Assembly: GCA_937916515.1 (NCBI GenBank) | Contig: CALFSX010000062.1 | Location: forward strand, 61,406 to 125,405 | Direction: 5' to 3' | Source: an uncultured Planctomycetaceae bacterium | GTDB lineage: Bacteria; Planctomycetota; Planctomycetia; Planctomycetales; Planctomycetaceae | DNA: 64,000 bases | Shown here: in pieces, positions 39,649 to 50,124 of the stretch | How positions within the stretch are numbered: position 1 is the stretch's first letter | Layout: every line of letters starts with the position of its first letter | Position numbers and translations under genes: made by a program | Notes under the pieces: generated by a model | Seen by the model: only the letters and a program-made list of their open reading frames with translations | Told to the model about the DNA's origin: nothing | Database searches by the model: none

Positions 39649-41508
39649 CTAATTCTCTGTTGCCCAGCTCGGATCCGGCGCGTGGAAGGTGCGCAATTCG
39701 CCGTTCATGTCGTGCAATGAAATTGTTGATGCGTGCAGACACATGACAGGTTCGTCAATGGTAAGCGAGCGGTTGCTTCCCGTTTCGCCGTTGGGCAGAT
39801 AGGCCGGATCGCCGACAATTGGCAGGCCAAGATGCCACAGATGTAGCCTGATCTGATTTGTTCTGCCTGTGAGTGGCGTAACTTTTAGTAGCGTCGAACC
39901 ATCTGCCAAAGTTCGGACAACTTCAAACTTTGTATGCGATTCCAGCCCGTTTTCATCGTCGACCAAACGAAGTCCGTTTTCTGCTGGAGTTGCGGAAATG
40001 GGGGCCGTGCATTCAAAACTCGATTGTGCAGGAGTCGCAGCAACTCGGGCAAGGTAGGTTTTGCTGACGGTTCGCTTTTCGAACTGAGGCTGGATAATTC
40101 TGGCCACTTTTCGTTTGCGGCACATGACCAGCACACCGGACGTATTGGCGTCCAGTCGATGCACAAGCAGCGGGGCTTCTGGTCGATAGGTTTCGTTAAT
40201 TATGTACTGCAATGTGTTGCGGTTAAATCGTCCTGATGCATGCAGCGGCAGCGGTGCAGGCTTGTTGACGACGATGAATTGATCGTCATCAAAAATCACT
40301 TCGATGCTGCCGTTCACATCTGGCTCGACGGTTCCGGGCAGAAGGTTTTCAAACCGTTCGCCCCCCCGAACGACTCGTTCCGGCGATAAAGGCACAGCTT
40401 CAACGGGCGATGTCATTCGACGTTTGCGACGACCATATCGTTGGCCGGGCACAATCTCGCAATCCTGAATCTTTCTTTGCCATTCTTCCTGAGGCACCTG
40501 AGGGTGCCACCCAGACAGAAAAGAAAGCAGCGAAAGTCCGTCGAACTTTTGCGGCACATTTAACGGTCGCTTATTGAAATACGGAATGCTGCCCGGCAGT
40601 GGACTGACCAGTGACTGTATCTGCGCATTGCGAAGTTTCAGTCGATCCTGCATCTGCTGATCTGGTTCGCGATAACAACGTGGGCATGAAATTCCGGGGA
40701 CGTATTTTTCGGACGATTGACTTTCCGGCGAAACAACTTCCTGGCAGATAAAACACTGAGTGTGTTCTGTTTCGTTCAGCTTGGGGTCCACCGCAACACG
40801 TTGGTCAAAGACAAAGCAGTCTCCTGTATAGTGATCGCCGCCGCAGTCTTCGAAGTACTTCAAAATTCCACCTTCAAGCTGATACACCTGTTTGAAGCCG
40901 GCTTGCTCCATGTACGGTCCCGCCTTTTCGCAGCGGATGCCTCCTGTGCAAAACATGACAAGCGGCTCGTCCTTCATTGATTCCGGAAGCTTTGCGACTG
41001 CCTCAGGGAAATCTCGGAAATTGTCGATGCCGGCAGGGATTGCGTTGGTAAAAGTGCCCACTTCAACTTCGTAATCGTTGCGAGTATCCAGCAGGTGAAC
41101 TTTGCGGCCTTCGTCCAACCACTTTTTCAGTTCAGTGGCTGGTAGCTTCGGTGATGTGCGGTGTATTGGGTCAACACTGTCGATTCCGAATGCAATGATT
41201 TCCGATTTGATCTTGATCAACATGCGGTTAAACGGCTGATGGTCGCTGACGCTTTCCTTGGTTTCCAGATCGGTAAAGGCAGCGTCAAGATGGATCTCCT
41301 GCAGAAAGGCGTCGATAGCTTCGCGCGGCCCTGCCAGAAACAAATTGATGCCTTCCGGGCTAAGCAAAATTGTGCCTTTTAGTTGCAGGCGATCGACAAG
41401 GCTTCGCAGCTTTTCTCTGCGTTCCTGCAGATCGTCAAGCGAGACGAACTTGTAACCGGCAATGTTGATGAACTGGCAGCTGTTGGCTTCGGGGCAAATC
41501 GTAGACAT
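39649..41508 (-). CDS. Fusion of rhodanese-type tRNA uridine hydroxylase (TrhO/YceA) and RluA-family pseudouridine synthase
   Basis: N-terminal KGTILLSPEGINLFLAG, VMFCTGGIRCEKAGPYM; C-terminal VVNKPAPLPLHASGRF...LLVHRLDANTSGVLVMCR and GRTNQIRLHLWHLG. Confidence 0.9.
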   Translation of the reverse strand: MSTICPEANSCQFINIAGYKFVSLDDLQERREKLRSLVDRLQLKGTILLSPEGINLFLAGPREAIDAFLQEIHLDAAFTDLETKESVSDHQPFNRMLIKIKSEIIAFGIDSVDPIHRTSPKLPATELKKWLDEGRKVHLLDTRNDYEVEVGTFTNAIPAGIDNFRDFPEAVAKLPESMKDEPLVMFCTGGIRCEKAGPYMEQAGFKQVYQLEGGILKYFEDCGGDHYTGDCFVFDQRVAVDPKLNETEHTQCFICQEVVSPESQSSEKYVPGISCPRCYREPDQQMQDRLKLRNAQIQSLVSPLPGSIPYFNKRPLNVPQKFDGLSLLSFLSGWHPQVPQEEWQRKIQDCEIVPGQRYGRRKRRMTSPVEAVPLSPERVVRGGERFENLLPGTVEPDVNGSIEVIFDDDQFIVVNKPAPLPLHASGRFNRNTLQYIINETYRPEAPLLVHRLDANTSGVLVMCRKRKVARIIQPQFEKRTVSKTYLARVAATPAQSSFECTAPISATPAENGLRLVDDENGLESHTKFEVVRTLADGSTLLKVTPLTGRTNQIRLHLWHLGLPIVGDPAYLPNGETGSNRSLTIDEPVMCLHASTISLHDMNGELRTFHAPDPSWATEN

Positions 41509-41666
41509 CTGAACTTAGCAACAAATCTAAAGTAATGAATCGCACGACAATAACCGAATATTGTCACATCTTCGGCAAGAAGTCACCCGCGAAATTCCCA
41601 GGGCCATTGCGGGCCACTTTACTCGCTACCTGCAAAACAAAGCTGAGTTTTAGCTGAAATGAAGCG

Positions 41667-43973
41667 TCAATCAGAGTTTTCTGCTGACAGTTCATCACTG
41701 TTTATTGTTGAGGATACCGGCGTTGTCCAACGGAGCAAGAGTGGAAGCAGCACCAGATCGCCAAATACTCCACCCACCATAGACAGGCTCAGCAACGCAC
41801 CAAAGTAAACCAAGGGGACAAACCGGGAAGCCGTCAGTACAAGTAGTCCGGCAACGAGAGCCAGGTGGGCAAAGACAAGTGCTCTTCCCGCACTGGCGTG
41901 GGCGATGTGCAGCGAATTTTGCACCGAATTTTGCCTTCTGGCACGCTCAAACGCAGTAATGTAGTGGATTGTGGAGTCAACCGTCAGTCCCATAGAGACG
42001 CTGGTAATCATGGCGGTGCCTATGTTTACTCGACTTCCCGTCCATCCAAGAATGCCCATGACAATGGCGACCGGAAAAATATTCGGCAATAAAGAAACGA
42101 AACCTATTCTCAGGCTACGGAATGCGATCGTCATGCACACGAGAATCCCGATGGTGGCGACGACAAAGCTAAGCAGTTGATCCTGCAGCAGGCTCTGAAT
42201 CAGATCGGCCAGCAGGACAAACATTCCGGAAGCTTCTGGTGGAGTCGTCTGGCGAAATTCCGTCGATGCAAAAAAATCGTGGACGCAGCTGCGGATGCGA
42301 ATGATCTGCGTGAGCTTCTGTTCGCTTGGCTGCTGTTCTGCGGACCGCAACACGATTCTCATTCGACGAGCATCCTTGTTATAGAAATTACTAACAAGGG
42401 TGGGTTGCTTGCTCGCGATTTTTCTGAGTGTTTTGGTTGGTACGAAAATTCTGGGAGGCAGGTCGGTGAAGTCCGTCAACGACAGAATTGAAATTGTTTC
42501 ATCGTCTTCGGACAAACTTCGAAGCTTCTCCGTCAGCCTCTGGATATCCGAAAGGAAATCGTCCGTGAGTTCTTCTGGAGTGTCGAACGCGATCTCCCAA
42601 CTGCCTGCCCCGCCCAGTCGCGATTCCACGAACTTAAGAGACTGAACGATGGTGGACGAGTCTTTGAAGTTCTTGCTGAAGTCGGTTTCGACGTTCAGCA
42701 TCAGGACTCCCGGAATCGCAAATGCGAACATCAAGAAACAAATCACGCCCGTCAGCACTGGTCGTTTTTCTACAGCTCGAGCACTAATGTGAAGCGCTTT
42801 GTCCAGCCAGTGTTCCATGGGCACGCTGGCCGGCGGCGACAGACGTGAACCAGACCCCAGCGTTGCCGGAAACACGACAATGCACGCAAGCAGCACCACT
42901 CCCGTTCCAAGGCACATCATAATGGAAAAGCTTCGTACCGGCGTAATCTGGCTGACAAGCAGCGACGTAAAGCCGACAGCCGTTGTAACGCACGTCCAGA
43001 ATATTGGCATCGTCATTTCAGACAACGTGCGTTTGGTTGCGTCAAGCACCTTCTGTTTCCGTTGATGATCGGTTTCCAACGGAAGCACGCCCTGTTCATT
43101 TCGGATGTCTCGATAGTGAACAATGACGTGCATACATGTTGCGATGCCAATGACGGTTACAAGCGAATTCAGCATGGAACTAACCATACTAAGCTCGGCG
43201 CCAATCACAGAAAGTGTCGCTCGAGTGACAACGACAGATCCGAGAACCAGTCCGACAGGAGCCAGAACCCAGCGAAATCCCTGAAACATCATCAACAGCA
43301 CAAGCGACAAAATGCTGAGTGAAACCAGAAACAGAATCTGCCCGTCTTCCTCAACCATCTGAAACATATCAAAAACCTGCACCGGTTCGCCCGCGACGGC
43401 TACTTCGCCGTCCATCGATGCAGCGATTTTGCGAATTTTCTCCAGCGTTGCGGCTCGCGATTCGGTCGACTCATTCTGGGGCCTTAGTTCCAGCAGAATT
43501 CCCGTAGTTCGTCCATCGCGGCCAACCATAGTTCCTTCAAAAAGTCGCAACATCGCTCTGCGTGACGGCTTGAAGCGAGGTGCAGCGTCAAGCAGGTCTG
43601 CGAGATGCTGCGTTTTTTCACCGTTAACCCCGGGGATCTCATTCAACCGGGCAGACACATCTCGGATCTTTTGGGCGACGGGATCGTCAACCGCCAGCAA
43701 GACATCAATTTCCAGCACTGCGGCTAAGGACTGTGGCACCTGCTGGTCGGGCATCGCAAACAGCTGGTCTTCCGTCCAGGCGACAATGACGAATTCGCTG
43801 CCTCCAAATTCACTGCGATTCCTCTGCAGCAACAGCAGGTCCGGGTTGTCGGACGCAAAGAACGCCTCAATTCTTTGGTCGAACTTCAGCCGTTCAGAGA
43901 CCGGAATCGCGGCCAGGACGATGGCCGCAGCTCCGAACAGCAATAGATTTCTAAGCGAAACAAGCGTCTTCAT
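41667..43973 (-). CDS. RND/MMPL family exporter
   Basis: 768 aa with two blocks of transmembrane segments and large loops; SMLNSLVTVIGIATCMHVIVHYRD; TSVSMGLTVDSTIHYITAFERAR. Confidence 0.82.
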   Translation of the reverse strand: MKTLVSLRNLLLFGAAAIVLAAIPVSERLKFDQRIEAFFASDNPDLLLLQRNRSEFGGSEFVIVAWTEDQLFAMPDQQVPQSLAAVLEIDVLLAVDDPVAQKIRDVSARLNEIPGVNGEKTQHLADLLDAAPRFKPSRRAMLRLFEGTMVGRDGRTTGILLELRPQNESTESRAATLEKIRKIAASMDGEVAVAGEPVQVFDMFQMVEEDGQILFLVSLSILSLVLLMMFQGFRWVLAPVGLVLGSVVVTRATLSVIGAELSMVSSMLNSLVTVIGIATCMHVIVHYRDIRNEQGVLPLETDHQRKQKVLDATKRTLSEMTMPIFWTCVTTAVGFTSLLVSQITPVRSFSIMMCLGTGVVLLACIVVFPATLGSGSRLSPPASVPMEHWLDKALHISARAVEKRPVLTGVICFLMFAFAIPGVLMLNVETDFSKNFKDSSTIVQSLKFVESRLGGAGSWEIAFDTPEELTDDFLSDIQRLTEKLRSLSEDDETISILSLTDFTDLPPRIFVPTKTLRKIASKQPTLVSNFYNKDARRMRIVLRSAEQQPSEQKLTQIIRIRSCVHDFFASTEFRQTTPPEASGMFVLLADLIQSLLQDQLLSFVVATIGILVCMTIAFRSLRIGFVSLLPNIFPVAIVMGILGWTGSRVNIGTAMITSVSMGLTVDSTIHYITAFERARRQNSVQNSLHIAHASAGRALVFAHLALVAGLLVLTASRFVPLVYFGALLSLSMVGGVFGDLVLLPLLLRWTTPVSSTINSDELSAENSD

Positions 43974-44414
43974 GGTTGCAAGAAGGACTGCCGAAAGGAA
44001 ACGACCGTTCGAGACAAGGCGACTGCCGAAACGGTGTCGGCTGATGTGTGAGATATCGAAATGCCGCTCAAACGGCTACCCCCGACGCACGATTCCCGAC
44101 AATCAGTCTCAAAAAACGCTTGATCGGTAATTTCCAGCGGGCGGACTGTGCAAGTTAAATCACCAAACAGCTCACAAACACAATTTGCGACTCATACCGA
44201 ATGCCCGGCCTGTAGCAGTTGACGTCCTCACAAATCTTACAGCTGGCATAATCAGATGCCGAATCACCGCGAAAATGTTGTCGGAACACAACATTCCTGC
44301 ATGTTTCAACCGTCAAGGCTTCCAGATATGACCTAGCTTTACTCTGAAGGAACTCTGCGCGGATCGTCTTCCTCTCCGCTGCTGCAATTCAAAAATAGAA
44401 ATTCGGAGTTAGTC

Positions 44415-45722
44415 ATGGTAGCCCTGCCAAAATCACGCTCAAACACCAACGACTTTGAAGCACTGAAAGAACACATTCACGGCAAGCTAGTTGAAAAACT
44501 TGACCTGACGCGGATTTCAGAGCTTGAAGGTGATTCTCTTCGACGTGAAATTCGCGTCGTTGTTGAACATTTATGCGATACCGAAAATCCTCTTCTTAAC
44601 CGTTCAGAACGTGAGCGGCTTGTAGAAGAAGTCCTGGACGAAGCCTTTGGCTTTGGTCCGCTGGAACTTCTTCTTAAAGAGGAAGGCGTTGCGGATATTA
44701 TGATCAACGGTCCGAAGAATGTGTTTCTTGAAAAGAACGGCCGAATTATCAAGTCCGATGTGACATTCCGTGACAACGACCACCTGCTGCAGATTCTTGA
44801 CCGTATCGTATCCAAGGTTGGTCGACGCGTGGACGAAACTTCACCGATGGTCGACGCTCGACTTCCGGATGGTTCTCGGCTGAACGCAATTATCCCGCCA
44901 TTGGCACTGGATGGCCCTTCTTTGACAATTCGTCGATTCGGTTCGAATCCTTTGACGCTGGAAGACCTGCTGAAATTCGGTGCGTTCACACCTGAAATGG
45001 TCATGTTTATGGAAGGAGCCATGAAGGCTCGCCTGAACGTCATCATCAGCGGCGGTACTGGTTCTGGTAAGACGACGCTTTTGAATACGCTGTCGAGCTT
45101 TATCTCCAACGAAAACCGCATCGTCACAATTGAAGATGCGGCGGAAATTCAGCTGCAGCAGGAACACGTGCTTCGCCTGGAAACGCGACCAGCAAATATC
45201 GAAGGCAAGGGGATGGTGACTGCCACGGACCTTGTGAAGAACGCACTGCGTATGCGTCCTGACAGAATTATTATCGGCGAGTGTCGTGGTGGAGAAGCGC
45301 TGGACATGTTGCAGGCCATGAATACCGGCCACGATGGATCTTTAACAACGGTCCACGCGAACACTCCACGCGACGCGATTTCTCGTATTGAAACGCTTGT
45401 GAATATGAGCGGCATTGACTTGGCAATGTCCGCGTTGCGTAAGCAGATTGCGTCTGCTGTGCACTTGATCATTCAAGCCAGCCGACTGCAGGGTGGCCCT
45501 CGTAAGGTGACTTATATTACTGAGATTGTCGGCATGGAAGGCGACACCATTGTTATGCAGGATATCTTCAAGTTTGTTCAGGAAGGTATCGACGGAAATG
45601 GTAAGGCGACCGGTCACTTTATCTCAACCGGCGTACGGCCGAAGTGTATCGAACATCTGGAATCTTCGGGTGTGAAACTGCCACCAAGCATCTTTGCTGA
45701 GCGTCAGTTGCGATCTATGTAG
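44415..45722 (+). CDS. cpaF: Tad pilus assembly ATPase CpaF/TadA
   Basis: NVIISGGTGSGKTTLLNTLSSFI (Walker A), RIVTIEDAAEIQLQQEHVLRLETRP, GECRGGEALDMLQAMNTGHDGSLTTVHANTPRDAISRIE. Confidence 0.95.
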   Translation: MVALPKSRSNTNDFEALKEHIHGKLVEKLDLTRISELEGDSLRREIRVVVEHLCDTENPLLNRSERERLVEEVLDEAFGFGPLELLLKEEGVADIMINGPKNVFLEKNGRIIKSDVTFRDNDHLLQILDRIVSKVGRRVDETSPMVDARLPDGSRLNAIIPPLALDGPSLTIRRFGSNPLTLEDLLKFGAFTPEMVMFMEGAMKARLNVIISGGTGSGKTTLLNTLSSFISNENRIVTIEDAAEIQLQQEHVLRLETRPANIEGKGMVTATDLVKNALRMRPDRIIIGECRGGEALDMLQAMNTGHDGSLTTVHANTPRDAISRIETLVNMSGIDLAMSALRKQIASAVHLIIQASRLQGGPRKVTYITEIVGMEGDTIVMQDIFKFVQEGIDGNGKATGHFISTGVRPKCIEHLESSGVKLPPSIFAERQLRSM

Positions 45723-45866
45723 TTTTAGTATGACTCGGAACAGCGTTTGTCATACGTTGCTCCGAGGTTTCTGTCAGGTTTTTTCGTAAGCTAAATTTGT
45801 GATGTTGCCTGTTGTGGCTTCCGCCCAGTTGGCATGTCGGAATTCGTTTTCCGGAAAGTTGAATCA

Positions 45867-46829
45867 ATGGACCCGGTTCTCACAATCATGATTGCGGCCT
45901 TCGTCGGTGTGCTGGCACTGGTGATTGGCGTTGGCAATATCATTCAAAGCAAACGATCGTCACAGGCGGAGTCTCGTCTTGCAGCGTTTACGGGCGGTAG
46001 TACGTCCGTTGGCTCGCAGATTGCCGACGAGATTGTACGTGATGGTCTGTCGTCGGCTTCCGGGCTTGTTGGCAAAATCATTGGCCGGTTTAAGAATCTG
46101 CCGATGTTTTTCCAACAGGCAGAATCGCCATTGAAGCCCGAACAGTTTCTGTTGCTGTGTGCAGGGGCTGGTGCGTTGGGAGCACTGGTGACGGTGATTA
46201 TACGTTCGCCTCCAGCGTTGATTCCTGTTGGAGCAGCATGCGGAGTCGCCTTGCCCTGGCTGTGGCTTTGGATGCGACGCCGAAGTCGTTTCAAAAAGTT
46301 TGAAGCTCAGCTTTCGAATGCTCTGGACCTGATGGGGCGAGCACTGCGTTCCGGACACAGTTTATCGTCTGCCCTGCACGTCGTTTCCAGTGAAATGCCT
46401 GCTCCCATTTCGAAGGAGTTTCAGAAGGTTCACGAAGAACAGAACCTGGGAATTCCAATCGACCAGGCGCTTAAAAATATGCTGAAACGTATGCCGAGCA
46501 TGGACGTTCAGTTCTTTGTCATTGCTGTTTGTATTCAGCGTCAATGCGGTGGTGACCTTGCCGAAATTCTGGCAAAAATTGGCGGATTGGTTCGCGAACG
46601 TTTCAAGATTCTGGGGCAGGTTAAGGCGTTGACCGGAGAAGGTCGAATCAGCGGAATCGTGTTGATGGCGTTGCCGCCAGTTCTGTTTGCCGCTGTTTAT
46701 TATCTGAATCCCGATTACGTGATGATCCTGTTTGATCGTGAAGAAGGTCGGAAGATGTTGTTTGCAACAGGCTTTCTTCAGTTGCTTGGTGCAATCTGCA
46801 TCAAAAAGATCATCGACATCAAAGTGTGA
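45867..46829 (+). CDS. tadB: Type II secretion system F family protein, TadB-like
   Basis: ALDLMGRALRSGHSLSSALHVVSSEMPAPISKEFQKVHEEQNLG; follows cpaF; start chosen at MDPVLTIM. Confidence 0.88.
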   Translation: MDPVLTIMIAAFVGVLALVIGVGNIIQSKRSSQAESRLAAFTGGSTSVGSQIADEIVRDGLSSASGLVGKIIGRFKNLPMFFQQAESPLKPEQFLLLCAGAGALGALVTVIIRSPPALIPVGAACGVALPWLWLWMRRRSRFKKFEAQLSNALDLMGRALRSGHSLSSALHVVSSEMPAPISKEFQKVHEEQNLGIPIDQALKNMLKRMPSMDVQFFVIAVCIQRQCGGDLAEILAKIGGLVRERFKILGQVKALTGEGRISGIVLMALPPVLFAAVYYLNPDYVMILFDREEGRKMLFATGFLQLLGAICIKKIIDIKV

Positions 46830-46900
46830 GTTTACGGCAGGTTTTTGAAGTCTGCGTTCATCAAAACAAATAGCGTTTCCCTCTGCGGGAGTTCGATTAA

Positions 46901-47830
46901 ATGTCACCTGAAATCATCATTCCTGTTTCTGCGTTCTGTGCGATCGCTTGTGTCGCGTGGGTCATTCTAAACCTGGTCACAGGCAAGAAGTCTCGCGCCT
47001 CGCAACGTTTGGATGAATTGCGCGATCCTGGATCTCGCAAACGTCGTGAGAACGATAATGCGTCCGTGAAGAACGTGCTTGAAAAAGCGGCTCCGGCACT
47101 GTCCAACGTTCTTAAACCGAAGACTGAAGCCGAACAGAGTAAGCTGAAAATTCGACTTGCAAATGCGGGCTTTTCAGGTCCCAATGCACCTCGAAACTTT
47201 CTTGCCCTGAAGTTTGTTGGATTTATTATGGGCATCATTTTTGGAGCCGGTTATGGCTTCGCCAATATGGGATCCGGCGGTAATTCGTGGACGTCGTTCA
47301 TTATTGGCGGTGGAGCCGGTTTTTATATTCCGGAAGCGATGTTGACGCTGATGAAGATGTCCAGACAGCAGAAGATCTTTCTTCAGTTGCCCGATGCTCT
47401 GGACCTTCTGGTTGTGTGTGTCGAAGCTGGTCTGGGATTGGATGCGGCGATGCGTCGGGTTTCTGAAGAACTGGCCAATGGTGCTCCTGAAGTTTGTCAG
47501 GAACTTGCCACTGCCAACATGCAGTTGCAGATGGGTAAGCATCGACGCGACGTGCTGCATGACCTGGGAATTCGAACCGGCGTGGACGACATGAGAGCTC
47601 TTGCGGCGATCCTGATTCAGGCTGACCGATTCGGTTCGTCGATCGCTCAGGCATTGCGAGTCCAATCGGACAGTATGAGAACCAAGCGAAGGCAAATGGC
47701 CGAAGAAAAGGCTCAGGGAGCTGCGGTGAAAATGATTTTTCCGCTGGTTCTATTCATCTTCCCGGGTATTTTCGTAATTCTGGTAGGCCCTGCCGGCATT
47801 CAGTTGATGGACAATATCGTCAACAAATAA
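46901..47830 (+). CDS. tadC: Type II secretion system F family protein, TadC-like
   Basis: LPDALDLLVVCVEAGLGLDAAMRRVSEEL; LAAILIQADRFGSSIAQALRVQSDSMRTKRRQMAEEKAQGAAVKMIFPLVLFIFP. Confidence 0.9.
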   Translation: MSPEIIIPVSAFCAIACVAWVILNLVTGKKSRASQRLDELRDPGSRKRRENDNASVKNVLEKAAPALSNVLKPKTEAEQSKLKIRLANAGFSGPNAPRNFLALKFVGFIMGIIFGAGYGFANMGSGGNSWTSFIIGGGAGFYIPEAMLTLMKMSRQQKIFLQLPDALDLLVVCVEAGLGLDAAMRRVSEELANGAPEVCQELATANMQLQMGKHRRDVLHDLGIRTGVDDMRALAAILIQADRFGSSIAQALRVQSDSMRTKRRQMAEEKAQGAAVKMIFPLVLFIFPGIFVILVGPAGIQLMDNIVNK

Positions 47831-47865
47831 GGTTGCCAATCGGCAACTGCTTGATTGAGACAACG

Positions 47866-47907
47866 AAGCCCCGGAAGTCGATTTGCGACATCTGGGGCTT
47901 TTTTTAT
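47866..47907 (+). terminator. Rho-independent terminator after cpaF-tadB-tadC
   Basis: AAGCCCC (47866-47872) / GGGGCTT (47894-47900) followed by T-tract. Confidence 0.85.
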
Positions 47908-47988
47908 GTCGCCAATGGAAGGCGGCCAGCTGGTGCAAATGTTTGCGATAATGAAACGCGATTCGTGGATTGTTGCCGTGTTTGTTTT

Positions 47989-50124
47989 CTAGAACCACCA
48001 GACATTGCGCTGGACAAACTCAACAACATCACCGAACAGGCGGAACGCCAAAGAACATTCACCGCAGTAGATGCGAGTTGTGACTTCAGTTCCGATTTGT
48101 TGTGTTGGAATTTGTTCGCCTTCATCGGCAACGGCAATCAGTTCGAATGCGGTACCCAATTCCGGGTCGATGGTGGATCGCGTCGCAAGTGTGGTTAACT
48201 TGCATTTAAATCTTGACTGAGGCAGGCTGACGACGGCAAAGTCACCTTCCAGCTGGCCGCCCTTGTTTTCGTCAATAAGTGTTTGTCGAGCACGGTTCAG
48301 ATGCCCCATGCGTTTTTCTTCGACCAATAGTTCCATGTGCCAATCGCCCTTTTCGTTCATGATGTCAAACAGGTGATCACCCTGCTGAACGGGACGGTCT
48401 TTCAGAATGTCCAGTCGTTTGAAGTCGGGAATGATTCCGTCTGCTGGAGCAATAACTCGCAGCTTATTGGTTCGCGTTTCAAGAAGCTTCTGCAGTTGAA
48501 CTTCGGCGATCTTCAGATCGGCTTTCGTCGTAATGAGCTCTATGTCCAGGCGATGAGCTTCAGTGGCCTGTTCGCCACTGCTGCCGATGCTGTTTCTTGT
48601 ACGGTTAGCCTGATCAATGTGCATCATGTGCTTGTCACGTTCTGCTTCAGCACCTTTGATTTCTGTGTTTAGTTGGTCATTTTCCAGTATTAAAATGACG
48701 TCGCCTTTTTTGACTCGATAATCGCCTGCTTCATCGGGCTTCACCACGATTTCCGTGATTTCACCATCCCACAACGCAAACACCGCGTGCTGTTCAACTG
48801 GCATTAGTTTGCCATCGGCTTCAACCGGGTAAGAAACCTTAACCAGTGCCAAAGCCGCCACAATTCCACCAATTAGCAGCAGCACTCCCATTGTGATGGC
48901 GAGCTTTTTGCCTTGGAACCATTCAAGGCAACTGCCCATTAACTTGAAAAATGATTTCCCCAGGATGCGTCCATGCGCCCGTGAATTCCACAGCGCTGCG
49001 CCGATATGATCGGCGAGTAATTCGGCTCGCTGTTCCAGTTGTGGGGCGGGTTCAGATTCGCCAACCTGTTCGACAACAATACAGCCGACCGCCTTGGGGC
49101 GTTTGATTTTTCGCTTTTGTTCTGCTTCTTCGCCCTGCTCTCGTACCAGTACCTCGTTCGGAAACAGAGGCACGATCATGATCATTCGGGAGCCGCTTTC
49201 CTGAACGAAGTTTGCCAGAGGTTTTTCCACCTGTGGCGCCAAGCCTTCGATCTTTCCGGCGTACAAAAGTGTTTCACCCGAATCAATCACACGTTTGGCC
49301 AGCTTTGACATCGCCTGTATCAGGTTAGCTCTGGCGTTGACCGTTGACTGCCCGCTGACAGCTCGAATTTTAACGCTGCTGCCCTTCTTTGTGACAATGC
49401 TTAGTCGGTCACAGCTAAGCAATGGTCGACCGTCGCTGGCGGCTGCGTCGGCGACTTCCTGTTCGTCCAAAGATCGCTGAATACGAAGGGTAAATTGTTC
49501 AAAGTCTGTCCAGAACTTGCTCTTTAAGTCTTCGTTCATGGACGCATTGCGTCGCTTGCCTTCGATGTAACGCGAAGCGTAGCCACACATTTGTTCCAGA
49601 AACTGCATGTATCCGGATCGAGCTTTGTCTGGAACCTGGGCACGCTGGAACAGCTGAACAACTCCAACGCACTCTTTTTCTTTGTGCAAGGCAGACAAAA
49701 CCATGACGTGCTCTGTTGGCAGGTCAACGCCCTGTCCGTGAACAAGCGTTTTGGCTTCGCCGGTTTGAAGTACGTCAATCAGCAGCTTCTCATTAACCTG
49801 CAGAGCTCCCGGAATTTCTCGCAGGCCTGTCTGGTCCAGGTTTACTTCCGCGGCCAGTGCAAGTCGACTGCCGTTTTCCAGCATCCACACGGCACCCGCT
49901 TTGGCGCCAATTGCCGTCACAACCCGAGTTAGGAACTCGTTGAAAAATATGTTGGGAGGAACTTCTTCTCCTGAAAGTTTTTCCACCTCGCGCGCAAGTT
50001 GCATGACTTTTTCGCGAACGCGATTCAGGTTTTCTTCTGATGAGCCACCTGGTTCAGACATTGTTTTTCCGACCAATCGGCCAAGCCGACCCTGTACTTC
50101 TGGAGACGATTCTGGGTGATGCAA
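47989..50124 (-). CDS. GAF domain + HlyD-like membrane fusion/adaptor protein
   Basis: N-terminal GAF-like segments; single TM (AITMGVLLLIGGIVAALALVKV); HlyD region VEADGKLMPVEQHAVFALWDGEITEIVVKPDEAGDYRVKKGDVILIL. Confidence 0.8.
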   Translation of the reverse strand: MHHPESSPEVQGRLGRLVGKTMSEPGGSSEENLNRVREKVMQLAREVEKLSGEEVPPNIFFNEFLTRVVTAIGAKAGAVWMLENGSRLALAAEVNLDQTGLREIPGALQVNEKLLIDVLQTGEAKTLVHGQGVDLPTEHVMVLSALHKEKECVGVVQLFQRAQVPDKARSGYMQFLEQMCGYASRYIEGKRRNASMNEDLKSKFWTDFEQFTLRIQRSLDEQEVADAAASDGRPLLSCDRLSIVTKKGSSVKIRAVSGQSTVNARANLIQAMSKLAKRVIDSGETLLYAGKIEGLAPQVEKPLANFVQESGSRMIMIVPLFPNEVLVREQGEEAEQKRKIKRPKAVGCIVVEQVGESEPAPQLEQRAELLADHIGAALWNSRAHGRILGKSFFKLMGSCLEWFQGKKLAITMGVLLLIGGIVAALALVKVSYPVEADGKLMPVEQHAVFALWDGEITEIVVKPDEAGDYRVKKGDVILILENDQLNTEIKGAEAERDKHMMHIDQANRTRNSIGSSGEQATEAHRLDIELITTKADLKIAEVQLQKLLETRTNKLRVIAPADGIIPDFKRLDILKDRPVQQGDHLFDIMNEKGDWHMELLVEEKRMGHLNRARQTLIDENKGGQLEGDFAVVSLPQSRFKCKLTTLATRSTIDPELGTAFELIAVADEGEQIPTQQIGTEVTTRIYCGECSLAFRLFGDVVEFVQRNVWWF

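Noticed and set aside
44938-44953. tRNA T-loop-like GGTTCGAATCC
   Set aside because: Lies inside the cpaF coding sequence (RFGSNPLTL); no acceptor stem or anticodon arm around it
44477-45127. 216-aa minus-strand ORF rich in Ser/Arg
   Set aside because: Antisense to cpaF, composition typical of a shadow frame
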